From an uncultured Collinsella sp. (GTDB taxonomy: Bacteria > Actinomycetota > Coriobacteriia > Coriobacteriales > Coriobacteriaceae), in NCBI GenBank assembly GCA_958446785.1, contig CAUCXP010000071.1, forward strand, positions 1 to 7,329: DNA of 7,329 bases, given 5' to 3'. The position numbers and the translations under genes are program-made. The first letter of the stretch is position 1. Each line of letters opens with the position of its first letter. The notes beneath the pieces are model-generated. The model was not told the DNA's origin, searched no databases, and worked only from the letters and a program-made list of their open reading frames with translations. This document shows, one piece after another, positions 1-5,543 of this stretch.

Positions 1-47
1 GCGGCGCCCAAGCCACACGCTAACAGCTTTAAGGAGTCAAAGCTGGT

Positions 48-452
48 TTAGCCAAAGAAGCGCTTGATCTCGATCTCGGCGTTCTCCAGGCAGTCGGAGC
101 CGTGGATCACGTTGGCGTTGACATCGACGGCAAAGTCGCCGCGGATGGTACCAGGAGCAGCGTCAAGCGGATTGGTGGCGCCCATGAGGGTGCGCATCTT
201 AGCAACAGCGGAGAGACCGGAAACGACCATCTTGACGACCGGACCGCTCGTCATAAAGTCACAGAGACCGCCAAAGAAGGGCTTGTCGGCCAGATGGGCG
301 TAGTGCTCCTCGACGGTAGCGCGCTCGAGCGTGGTCATCTCCATGCGCTCGATGACAAGGCCGCTGCGCTCAATGCGAGCAACAATCTCGCCGATTTTGC
401 GATCGCGCACCGCGTCGGGCTTAATCATGATGAAGGTCTTCTCGATAGCCAT
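48..452 (-). CDS. ndk: Nucleoside diphosphate kinase
   Basis: Transfers the gamma-phosphate from ATP to nucleoside diphosphates through a phosphohistidine intermediate, balancing NTP and dNTP pools in the cytoplasm. The 134-residue product shows the family landmarks: the N-terminal TFIMIKPDAV strand with Lys11, the SGPVV segment near residues 69-73, the GATNP.DAAPGTIRGDF block (91-107) and the active-site motif NVIHGSD with catalytic His117. The length fits the short bacterial form. The reading frame is open to base 494, but I chose the ATG at 450-452: it begins the conserved MAIEKTF and is preceded by GAAAGG (460-465, minus) at suitable spacing, while the 14 upstream residues are not family-like. 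The stop is TAA at 48-50. It appears to be monocistronic, facing away from nothing visible on its 3' side. Identification is very secure. Confidence 0.97.
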   Translation of the reverse strand: MAIEKTFIMIKPDAVRDRKIGEIVARIERSGLVIERMEMTTLERATVEEHYAHLADKPFFGGLCDFMTSGPVVKMVVSGLSAVAKMRTLMGATNPLDAAPGTIRGDFAVDVNANVIHGSDCLENAEIEIKRFFG

Positions 453-515
453 AAGGTAGCCTTTCAAGTAGGTTCGCGCGTGCCCAAGTCCCATTCCGGC
501 ACCCGCCTGGACTGC

Positions 516-544
516 ATCGTAACAGAGTTTTAGCTGCAGTTAAA
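516..544 (-). promoter_or_regulatory. Candidate ndk promoter
   Basis: On the minus strand a TTTAAC hexamer (539-544) and a TACGAT hexamer (516-521) are separated by 17 bases, a sigma-70-type arrangement. Transcription would start near 509, leaving a leader of roughly 57 bases before ndk. The -35 match is poor (about 3 of 6) and the -10 match moderate (4 of 6), so this is a suggestion by position and spacing only. Confidence 0.35.
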
Positions 545-549
545 CAAAA

Positions 550-568
550 AGCTGTTTCTTGAAACGCT
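550..568. repeat. Inverted repeat upstream of the ndk promoter
   Basis: The plus strand reads AGC-T-GTTTC-TT-GAAAC-GCT: 5-bp arms extended by 3 bp past one bulged base. On the minus strand the second arm is followed by TTTTTG, so it can be read as a weak terminator. It also lies just upstream of the proposed ndk -35 element, as an operator would. The sequence does not decide between the two. Confidence 0.4.
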
Positions 569-751
569 ACAATTTATTAAAGCGCTCCATATGTGTCACT
601 TCTGTTTCGAAGCTCGATTAGAGTACCATCCGACTGCCCATCAACCGCATCGAGCAGAGCAGACGGTCGGTTGCCGCCCGCGAACGTACCCCCTTCACAA
701 CCTGCCCAAAGGTCCTACAGAAGTTCTCGACAAGCCCCTCCCCCATAGCAA

Positions 752-785
752 CAAAATACGGACGCCCACATCAGCAGACGCCCGT
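752..785 (-). terminator. Likely argH transcription terminator
   Basis: Read on the minus strand, ACGGGCGTCT (776-785) pairs with GGGCGTCCGT (758-767), allowing G-U pairs, around an 8-base loop, and is followed by ATTTTG. It lies about 50 bases past the argH stop and points the same way, as a Rho-independent terminator should. The U-tract is short, so strength is uncertain. Confidence 0.5.
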
Positions 786-815
786 AAAGCAAAAAACGAT
801 TCCTCAATAAATGGC

Positions 816-834
816 AAAAACGGCTTCGGCCAAA
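816..834 (-). terminator. Small hairpin with T-run just after argH
   Basis: On the minus strand GGC-CGAA-GCC (822-831) is followed by GTTTTT (816-821), only a few bases beyond the argH stop. The stem is just 3 bp plus a possible U-G pair, so alone it is a weak terminator. It may be an auxiliary site ahead of the hairpin at 752-785. Confidence 0.25.
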
Positions 835-837
835 CCC

Positions 838-2268
838 TTACTTTATCCCGTGGCCCATCTCGACGACCTTGGTCAGCGATCCAAACACGCCCTCGTCGGC
901 CACGAGCTGTGCCTCGGCACGCTGCAGCTGCACGGCAACGGCGGCAGGGGCGGTACCGCCCTCGGTCGTACGCGCGGCGACAATTGAGGGGATGTCGAGC
1001 GCCTCGGTAATATCGCGTTCAAAGAGCGGGCTTGCCTCCTGGAACACCTCAAACGGCAGGTCCTCAAGATTGCAGCCACGCTTCTCACACATCAGGACCA
1101 GATGGCCCACCACGGCATGTGCCTCGCGGAACGGCAGGCCACGCTTGGCCAGGTAATCGGCAACATCGGTAGCGGCAAGGTGCCCCACGCCGCACTCGCG
1201 CGCCATGGCATCCTCGTTGACAGTCCAGGTCGAAATCATACCGGCCATAACGGACAGGCACTGCATAAGCGTATGGGCGGTATCGAGCGCGCCCTCCTTG
1301 TCCTCCTGCAGGTCCTTGTTATAGGCCAACGGCAGACCCTTCATGGTCACCAGCAGCTGGACCAGGTTGCCGTACACGCGACCGCTCTTGCCGCGAATAA
1401 GCTCGGCGAAGTCGGGGTTCTTCTTCTGCGGCATGATGGACGAACCAGTGGAGTAAGAGTCGGAAAGCGTGATAAAGCCAAATTCGGAGCTCGACCACAG
1501 CACGATCTCCTCGGAAAGACGCGACAGGTGCATGGCCATGACGGAGCCGGCGTAATGCAGATCGAGCAGGAAATCGCGGTCGGAAACCGCATCGAGCGAG
1601 TTGGGAATCACACCCGCAAAGCCAAGTTCGGCAGCCGTCATCTGACGATCGAGCGGATAGCTCGTACCGGCAAGCGCGGCAGCACCCAGCGGGCAGTTGT
1701 CGGCGGCATCAAAGGCGGCCTTCAGGCGCGTAAAGTCGCGCGCGAACATCCAGGAATACGCCAGCAGATGATGCGACAGCAGCACGGGCTGAGCGTGCTG
1801 CATGTGCGTGTAGCCCGGCAGAATCACCTTGTCGTGCTTCTTGGCCGCATCCACCAGCACATGGCGCAGCTCAAGATTGGCCTCCATGAGCTCCTTGGCC
1901 AGCGCCTTGACGCCCAGGCGTGTGTCGGTCGCCACCTGGTCGTTGCGCGAACGTCCGGTATGCAAGCGCTTGCCGGCCTCGCCGATGCGACGCGTCAGCT
2001 CGCTCTCGATGGACATATGAATGTCCTCGTCGTTGATGTCGAAGGTGAAGTTGCCGGCATCGATATCCTGTTCGATTCCGGTCAGACCCTCGGCAATCGC
2101 TTGCTCGTCCTCGGCGCTGATAATGCCCTGGGCCGCCAGCATCTTGGCATGTGCCTTAGATCCGGCGATGTCCTGCTTATAGAGATGTTTGTCGACCGGC
2201 AACGACGCGCCAAACTCCTGCGTGACCTCGGCCACGCCTGCCTCAAAACGACCGCCCCAAAGAGCCAT
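838..2268 (-). CDS. argH: Argininosuccinate lyase
   Basis: Cleaves argininosuccinate to arginine and fumarate, the last step of arginine synthesis; cytoplasmic, normally a homotetramer of the fumarase/aspartase superfamily. The 476-residue product begins MALWGGRF, as ArgH proteins usually do. It has HTGRSRNDQ at 103-111, the catalytic-base segment GYTHMQHAQP with His155, and the superfamily signature GSSIMPQKKNPDFAE (275-289), whose SSI serines supply the catalytic acid. The length is typical. The frame stays open to 2343, but the ATG at 2266-2268 is preceded on the minus strand by AAAGGGG (2277-2283), and the 25 extra upstream residues are not ArgH-like. It lies downstream of argG on the same strand, separated by a hairpin and a small ORF, so it is not simply co-translated with argG. 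No convincing promoter of its own was found. Product and start are secure. Confidence 0.97.
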   Translation of the reverse strand: MALWGGRFEAGVAEVTQEFGASLPVDKHLYKQDIAGSKAHAKMLAAQGIISAEDEQAIAEGLTGIEQDIDAGNFTFDINDEDIHMSIESELTRRIGEAGKRLHTGRSRNDQVATDTRLGVKALAKELMEANLELRHVLVDAAKKHDKVILPGYTHMQHAQPVLLSHHLLAYSWMFARDFTRLKAAFDAADNCPLGAAALAGTSYPLDRQMTAAELGFAGVIPNSLDAVSDRDFLLDLHYAGSVMAMHLSRLSEEIVLWSSSEFGFITLSDSYSTGSSIMPQKKNPDFAELIRGKSGRVYGNLVQLLVTMKGLPLAYNKDLQEDKEGALDTAHTLMQCLSVMAGMISTWTVNEDAMARECGVGHLAATDVADYLAKRGLPFREAHAVVGHLVLMCEKRGCNLEDLPFEVFQEASPLFERDITEALDIPSIVAARTTEGGTAPAAVAVQLQRAEAQLVADEGVFGSLTKVVEMGHGIK

Positions 2269-2322
2269 GGAACCGTCCCCTTTCTCCAAATACCAAAACA
2301 AGCGCCCAAAGCAATGCGCCAT

Positions 2323-2336
2323 ATCGCTAAAGCGAT
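2323..2336. repeat. Short palindrome in the argH upstream region
   Basis: ATCGCT-AA-AGCGAT is a perfect 6-bp inverted repeat, followed on the plus strand by TTTTT. It sits 55 bases upstream of the argH start codon. It could be a protein-binding site or a small RNA hairpin in the argH leader. No plus-strand gene ends here, so a plus-strand terminator role has no obvious purpose. Confidence 0.35.
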
Positions 2337-2386
2337 TTTTCAACCGCTAGTTTTACACATTCCCCACCGTGTGCGGAGCCATGTAG

Positions 2387-2557
2387 CTAATTTGCAAAGA
2401 AGTGACGCGCCATGCACTTGGCGCCCAACGTCTCCCTCCGGATGTTGCCCTGCGAACCATCGATCCAGGCCTTCAGGCTCATAGGGACGTCCTCGACCCT
2501 TGCAGCATCGAACTCGGGCGCGAGGGCAAGTAAAGCATGCGCGATAGCATTGAACAT
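2387..2557 (-). CDS. Small hypothetical protein, 56 residues
   Basis: A short frame between argG and argH with a good start: on the minus strand GAGGAG (2566-2571) sits 8 bases before the ATG (2555-2557). Codons resemble the neighbours (GCG, CTC, GAG, GAC, GTC, AAG frequent), and the frame ends at TAG (2387-2389). The product begins MFNAIAHALLALAPEFDAAR. It has a hydrophobic N-terminal stretch broken by APEF, then a mixed middle with LKAWIDG, and ends basic-aromatic (ARHFFAN). There is no clear signal peptide or transmembrane helix. I do not recognise it. The APEF and KAWID pattern faintly recalls small phage head-tail proteins of the DUF4054 type, in which case it could be a phage remnant, but that is from memory and weak. 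It lies just after the hairpin at 2608-2637, so it may have its own transcript; the TATATATA at 2573-2580 lies too close to the start codon to be a normal -10 element. Confidence 0.5.
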   Translation of the reverse strand: MFNAIAHALLALAPEFDAARVEDVPMSLKAWIDGSQGNIRRETLGAKCMARHFFAN

Positions 2558-2607
2558 AATGGATACTCCTCATATATATAGGCGCAGAGCCGCCAAATTG
2601 ATAGAAG

Positions 2608-2637
2608 GAGCCCCGCCGGACAACCCCGGCGGGGCTC
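2608..2637 (-). terminator. Strong GC-rich hairpin between argG and argH
   Basis: GAGCCCCGCCGG (2608-2619) and CCGGCGGGGCTC (2626-2637) form a perfect 12-bp stem around a 6-base loop. On the minus strand it is followed by CTTCTATCAATTT, U-rich but not a clean U-tract. It lies about 150 bases after the argG stop, so the simplest reading is the argG terminator. A smaller stem, GCCGC-AGAC-GCGGC (2645-2658), lies just before it in the direction of transcription. On the plus strand there is no T-run. Confidence 0.6.
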
Positions 2638-2790
2638 GGACTCAGCCGCAGACGCGGCATCATATATGCGGGCGGAACGTAGGGGCCACCGATGTTAAGA
2701 AGTGTCAGCAAGCATAACGAAAGGTAGGGACCCCGTGCGCCCGTTATGTATCACGCGGATGGGCCGCGCGGATACCGAGGGAAGGAGGCG

Positions 2791-4017
2791 CTAGGCCTGG
2801 GCGGCAGCAGAGCTGGGGCCCTGGACCTTTGCCCACGTCTTGAGCGACAGCGTATCGATCTCGATAAAGCCGGCGCTGGCCTTCTCGTCAAACGTAGTGT
2901 CGCGGTCGTAGGTAGCCAGACCGTAGTCATACAGGCTAAACGGGCTCTTGCGGCCGACGACATGGCAGTTGCCCTTAAAGAACTTCAGACGGACGGTGCC
3001 GGTCACGAACTTCTGGGTGTCGGCCATAAAGGCATCGAGCGCGTTTTTGAGCGGGCTGTACCACTGGCCGTTGTACACGGCGGTGGCCCAATCCTGCTCG
3101 AGCTTGATCTTGGTCTTGAGCAGGTCGCCCTCGACGCAGATGTCCTCGAGCGCCTTGTGGGCGGTGATAAGCGTCAGGGCTCCGGGAACCTCGTAGCACT
3201 CGCGGCTCTTAAGGCCCACCAGGCGATCCTCGACCAGATCGAGGCGGCCAAAGCCATTGTCGCCGGAGATCTTGTTGAGGGCGATGACGATCTCGGAGAG
3301 CTTCATCTTCTTGCCGTCGACGGCGACGGGCTTGCCGGCCTCAAACTCAATCTCGGTGTAGGTCGGGGTGTCCGGCGTGTCCTCGGGGTTCTTGGTCATA
3401 ACCCAAGCGTCGTCGAGCGGCTCGTTCCAGGGATCCTCCAGGTGACCGCACTCAATGGCACGACCCCACAGGTTGTCGTCGATGGAGTAGGGGTTGTCGT
3501 TGGCACCCTCGGGAACCGGCACGTTGTGGGCGTGGGCATAGGCGACCTCGTCGGGACGGCACTTCAGGTCCCACTCGCGAACCGGGGCGATAACCTTGAG
3601 CTCAGGGTCGAGGGCCTTGACGGCGGCCTCAAAACGAACCTGGTCGTTACCCTTGCCGGTGCAGCCGTGGGCGACGTAGGTCGCGCTAAACTCGTGGGCG
3701 ACCTCAACAAGCTTCTTGGCAAGCAGCGGGCGAGACAGGGCGGAGAGCAGCGGGTACTTGTTCTCGTACATGGAGTTGGCAGCGATGGCCTTAGTCAGGA
3801 ACTCATCGGAGAACTCGTCGCGCAGGTCGAGCACCTGGCAATCGAGAACGCCCAGGTCGAGCGCCTTCTGCTTCTTGGCATCCAGTCCGGTCTCTTCCTG
3901 GCCCACGTTGCCGCAGACACAAACGACATCGAGATTCTTCTCGTCCTGGAGCCACTTGACACATACGGATGTATCAAGACCACCGGAATATGCGAGAACG
4001 ACTTTTTCCTTGCTCAT
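2791..4017 (-). CDS. argG: Argininosuccinate synthase
   Basis: Joins citrulline and aspartate with ATP cleavage to AMP and pyrophosphate, giving argininosuccinate, the substrate of the neighbouring ArgH. It is a cytoplasmic enzyme of the N-type ATP pyrophosphatase family. The 408-residue product opens with the diagnostic P-loop AYSGGLDTSV (9-18). It contains SRPLLAKK (95-102) and YVAHGCTGKGNDQVRFE (114-130), both hallmark ArgG blocks, then PVREW near 145-149. The length is normal. The frame is open to 4068, but the ATG at 4015-4017 begins the typical MSKEKVVLAYSGG and has AAAGGAAA (4023-4030, minus) upstream; the 17 extra residues are not ArgG-like. Upstream on the same strand is a 24-codon arginine-rich ORF with pairing segments between it and this start, suggesting control by arginine supply. 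Product and start are secure. Confidence 0.97.
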   Translation of the reverse strand: MSKEKVVLAYSGGLDTSVCVKWLQDEKNLDVVCVCGNVGQEETGLDAKKQKALDLGVLDCQVLDLRDEFSDEFLTKAIAANSMYENKYPLLSALSRPLLAKKLVEVAHEFSATYVAHGCTGKGNDQVRFEAAVKALDPELKVIAPVREWDLKCRPDEVAYAHAHNVPVPEGANDNPYSIDDNLWGRAIECGHLEDPWNEPLDDAWVMTKNPEDTPDTPTYTEIEFEAGKPVAVDGKKMKLSEIVIALNKISGDNGFGRLDLVEDRLVGLKSRECYEVPGALTLITAHKALEDICVEGDLLKTKIKLEQDWATAVYNGQWYSPLKNALDAFMADTQKFVTGTVRLKFFKGNCHVVGRKSPFSLYDYGLATYDRDTTFDEKASAGFIEIDTLSLKTWAKVQGPSSAAAQA

Positions 4018-4074
4018 GGCTGTTTCCTTTCGCCCTTGGTAGCTAGTTAGAACATCGGTCAGTTGCAAGTCACC

Positions 4075-4230
4075 TTGAGGTCAAAAACCGTGCAATATCA
4101 GGTTATTCAGCAGAATGCATCACAGGCATGCCCTAGAAACATGCGGCTATGTCGTGCTTAAACCCAACGACCTCAAAATGACTCTGTTGAGGCATTGCGC
4201 CCCATGCGGACAGAGACGATTGTTATCGTC
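4075..4230 (-). promoter_or_regulatory. Candidate argG attenuator region
   Basis: On the minus strand, in order of transcription: GACGAT (4225-4230) pairs with ATCGTC (4215-4220) across a 4-base loop, and this stem contains the last Arg codons and stop of the leader ORF. CTCTGT (4210-4215), overlapping the second arm by one base, pairs with ACAGAG (4182-4187). CCTCAA (4187-4192), next to that, pairs with TTGAGG (4171-4176). TTGAGGTC (4169-4176) pairs alternatively with GACCTCAA (4075-4082). Successive pairings compete, as in ribosome-controlled attenuators. No classic U-tract terminator follows the last hairpin, so whether control acts on transcription, Rho or translation is open. Confidence 0.4.
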
Positions 4231-4297
4231 GTCGGGAAATTGCGCGCTGGCGTCGGATGGCATTGTCTGCAGTGGTGATGATCTTTACGAACTGCAT
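4223..4297 (-). CDS. Arginine-rich candidate leader peptide of argG
   Basis: A 24-codon frame, transcribed in the same direction as argG and ending about 205 bases before its start. On the minus strand AAAGGAG (4304-4310) lies 6 bases before the ATG (4295-4297), one of the best ribosome binding sites in the window. The peptide begins MQFVKIITTADNAI and ends RRQRAISRRR. Six of the last ten residues are arginine, and the final three codons are CGA CGA CGA followed by TAA. The stop and two of the CGA codons lie inside a perfect hairpin (4215-4230). Short ORFs rich in the end-product amino acid, just before a biosynthetic gene, are the hallmark of leader-peptide attenuation known for trp, his, leu and ilv operons. 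Applying this to argG here is inference. GC-rich DNA can give Arg runs by chance, but position, ribosome binding site and hairpin agree. Confidence 0.6.
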   Translation of the reverse strand: MQFVKIITTADNAIRRQRAISRRR

Positions 4298-4400
4298 CTG
4301 CCTCTCCTTTCACGTATCGCCGGGCGCAATTCAAATATCGCAAACGGTACCTTTTCCTCGGTAAACGGCTCTTTTGCCGTCTCCGTTTTCGATGTTCGCT

Positions 4401-4435
4401 ATATTACGATAAAGTGCACGCTGCGCAAGCGACAA
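4401..4435 (-). promoter_or_regulatory. Candidate promoter for the argG leader
   Basis: Two overlapping readings exist on the minus strand: TTGTCG (4430-4435) with TATCGT (4406-4411) at 18 bases, or TTGCGC (4423-4428) with TAATAT (4401-4406) at 16. Either would start transcription near 4395, about 100 bases before the leader peptide. A 5-bp hairpin, ACGGC/GCCGT (4365-4380), would lie in that leader RNA. Matches to consensus are only moderate. Confidence 0.3.
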
Positions 4436-4482
4436 ATTCAAATTTCTGAAAAGTTTTTTCATTAGTTTGTGAATTGCAGTGC

Positions 4483-4511
4483 AAATACGCACCATTCCTG
4501 CGAAAATACGC
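4483..4511. repeat. Direct repeat upstream of the HAD gene
   Basis: AAATACGC occurs at 4483-4490 and again at 4504-4511, spaced 21 bases start to start, which is two helical turns and places both on the same DNA face. It lies in the divergent region between argG and the HAD gene and could be a regulator site. Two 8-base copies may also be chance. Confidence 0.25.
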
Positions 4512-4530
4512 TCGACTACTAGTTGATGGT

Positions 4531-4536
4531 TATAAC
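4531..4536 (+). promoter_or_regulatory. Possible -10 element of the HAD gene
   Basis: TATAAC matches the -10 consensus at 5 of 6 positions and lies 35 bases before the HAD start codon. No good -35 hexamer is found at 16-18 bases upstream, so the assignment is weak. Confidence 0.25.
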
Positions 4537-4571
4537 GTCTGAAACAATCTCGAAACGAAAGGCGCATTTTT

Positions 4572-5399
4572 ATGCAAACTTACGAATCGGACGCCAACAT
4601 CGGCAACATTAAGATTCTCGCCGTCGATATGGACAAGACGCTGCTGACCGACGAGCGTGTGCTGCCCCAGGGTCTTGATGAGCGCCTGGACAAGCTCGCC
4701 GACGCCGGCATCGTATTCTGCCCCGCCAGCGGACGTCCCGCCCCCAAGCTCGAGGAGATGTTCGAGGGCATTAAGAACCGCCTCGCTTTTTGTCCCGACA
4801 ACGGAGCGTGCGTGATCTATCGCGGTAGCTATATCTATAAGAGCAATATTGACGTGGAGCTGTATCAGCAGGTCTTGAGCCGTGCCTCGGAGGATCCTCG
4901 CGCTGTCCCCGTCCTGTGCTGCTTCGACGAGTTCTACGTACTTGCCCGCGACCATCAATACCACGACGAGATCAGCGTCTACTACAACACAATCAACTAC
5001 GTCGACAGCTTTGAGGGCATTGATCTCGAGTCCAACAAGATTTCGATCTTCTTCCCCGGCTACGACGCCGAGCCCGCTTTCCGCGAGACCTATAGCCCCG
5101 AGTTCTCGGACAAGCTCTACGTCACCAACGCCGGGCGCGAGTGGATCGACTTTATGAACCTGGGCGTCGACAAGGGCGCCGGCGTCGCGCACCTGTGCGA
5201 GCACCTGGGCATCGATATTGCCGATGCTGCCGCCGTGGGCGACACCTACAACGACATCCCCATGCTGGAGCGCGTCGGTCACAGCTTTATCGTGGACAAC
5301 GCCGAGGAGCATATGAACGCGCATGCTAAGTGGCGCATTCCGAGCAACAACGACGGGGGCGTACTGACGCTCATCGACGCTATCTTGGCGGCTCGGTAG
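4572..5399 (+). CDS. HAD-superfamily hydrolase, Cof type (IIB)
   Basis: Predicted cytoplasmic phosphatase of the haloacid dehalogenase superfamily, subclass IIB (Cof/YidA-like), which typically dephosphorylates sugar phosphates, nucleotides or cofactors. The substrate cannot be told from sequence. All four HAD motifs are present in the 275-residue product: motif I DMDKTLL with nucleophile Asp19 and acid/base Asp21, motif II SGR at Ser53, motif III VDKGAG with Lys201, and motif IV GDTYNDIPML with Asp224 and Asp228. The cap (about 85-190) is inserted between motifs II and III, as in IIB members. The ATG at 4572 follows GAAAGG (4557-4562) at 9 bases. The gene diverges from argG and converges on polA. 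Its last codons (5376-5392) form an inverted pair with bases 5554-5570 beyond the 33-bp repeat. Family is secure; specific function unknown. Confidence 0.93.
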   Translation: MQTYESDANIGNIKILAVDMDKTLLTDERVLPQGLDERLDKLADAGIVFCPASGRPAPKLEEMFEGIKNRLAFCPDNGACVIYRGSYIYKSNIDVELYQQVLSRASEDPRAVPVLCCFDEFYVLARDHQYHDEISVYYNTINYVDSFEGIDLESNKISIFFPGYDAEPAFRETYSPEFSDKLYVTNAGREWIDFMNLGVDKGAGVAHLCEHLGIDIADAAAVGDTYNDIPMLERVGHSFIVDNAEEHMNAHAKWRIPSNNDGGVLTLIDAILAAR

Positions 5400-5409
5400 C
5401 CGTCCCATC

Positions 5410-5538
5410 GGGCCTGGCCGGGCGGCACGGGTTAACTTTTCGCTCGGTCAGGTCCTGCGCAAGACGAAAGCCACATTAAGTGGCTTTCTTTGCGTGCGGA
5501 ATCTACGAAAAGTTAACCCGTGCCGCCCGGCCAGGCCC
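5410..5538. repeat. Perfect 33-bp inverted repeat, possible miniature element
   Basis: Bases 5410-5442 and 5506-5538 are exact reverse complements over 33 positions. The left arm begins GGGCCTGGCC and ends GGGTTAACTTTTCG. The 63-base interior carries its own hairpin. The 129-base unit has terminal inverted repeats but no coding capacity, which fits a miniature inverted-repeat element (MITE) or a large palindromic repeat unit. No obvious target-site duplication is seen at its borders, and the 17-bp pair outside suggests the element may be larger. It could also act simply as a very strong bidirectional terminator between convergent genes. Confidence 0.8.
5458..5494. terminator. Bidirectional terminator-like hairpin inside the repeat
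   Basis: GAAAGCCAC (5466-5474) and GTGGCTTTC (5480-5488) form a perfect 9-bp stem with loop ATTAA. CGCAA (5458-5462) and TTGCG (5490-5494) extend it past a small internal loop. Stem bases are flanked by A-rich and T-rich runs (AAAG and CTTTCTTT), the usual form of a terminator working on both strands. It would end the HAD transcript and could stop polA read-through. Confidence 0.65.
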
Positions 5539-5543
5539 TAGGT

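Larger units (their letters stand above)
453..837. other. ndk-argH intergenic gap, no gene supported
   Basis: This 385-base gap contains the possible ndk promoter and inverted repeat on its left and the argH terminator candidates on its right. In the middle (about 569-750) I find no gene I can support. A 42-codon minus-strand frame at 618-746 starts with ATG but has no ribosome binding site. I recognise no RNA family here. Confidence 0.5.

Noticed and set aside
22..48. Hairpin AGCTTT/AAAGCT after ndk
   Set aside because: The stem is short with a bulge, overlaps the stop codon and has no T-run on the minus strand, so it was not called a terminator.
102..533. Plus-strand frame opposite ndk
   Set aside because: Shadow of ndk with no ribosome binding site or family likeness.
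618..746. 42-codon minus-strand ORF in the ndk-argH gap
   Set aside because: No ribosome binding site before its ATG and no protein likeness.
2269..2283. GGGGACGGTTCC just before the argH start, similar to a motif recalled from palindromic repeats in Gram-positive genomes
   Set aside because: Only one half is present and it doubles as the ribosome binding site; no inverted partner nearby.
1102..2484. Long plus-strand open frame opposite argH
   Set aside because: Antisense shadow of argH with His/Arg/Gln-rich composition and no domains.
2340..2711. 123-codon minus-strand frame spanning the argG-argH hairpin
   Set aside because: It reads through the terminator hairpin in a different frame from the well-started 56-codon ORF and has no ribosome binding site.
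2387..2790. T-box or riboswitch in the argG-argH gap
   Set aside because: No conserved T-box sequence or known riboswitch core could be recognised.
2746..4050. Long plus-strand open frame (434 codons) opposite argG
   Set aside because: It is antisense to a certain argG gene and arises from its codon bias; no recognisable domains.
4040..4070. Promoter-like hexamers GTGACT and TCTAAC directly before argG
   Set aside because: Spacing is 17 but both hexamers match consensus at only 4 of 6 positions; too weak to list beside the leader promoter.
4081..4135. Possible ArgR boxes (TGAAT, ATTC and TGCAT half-sites) upstream of argG
   Set aside because: Half-sites are present but spacing does not fit the TGAAT-N4-ATTCA operator; without comparison it cannot be called.
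4115..4465. 116-codon plus-strand frame in the argG-HAD gap
   Set aside because: No ribosome binding site, Cys/Ser/Leu-rich random-looking product, and it lies opposite the better supported leader ORF.
4331..4567. 78-codon minus-strand frame upstream of the argG leader
   Set aside because: No ribosome binding site; it starts inside the HAD gene's own translation signals.
4530..5408. Minus-strand open frame opposite the HAD gene
   Set aside because: Antisense to a gene with all four HAD motifs; no start signal or domain.
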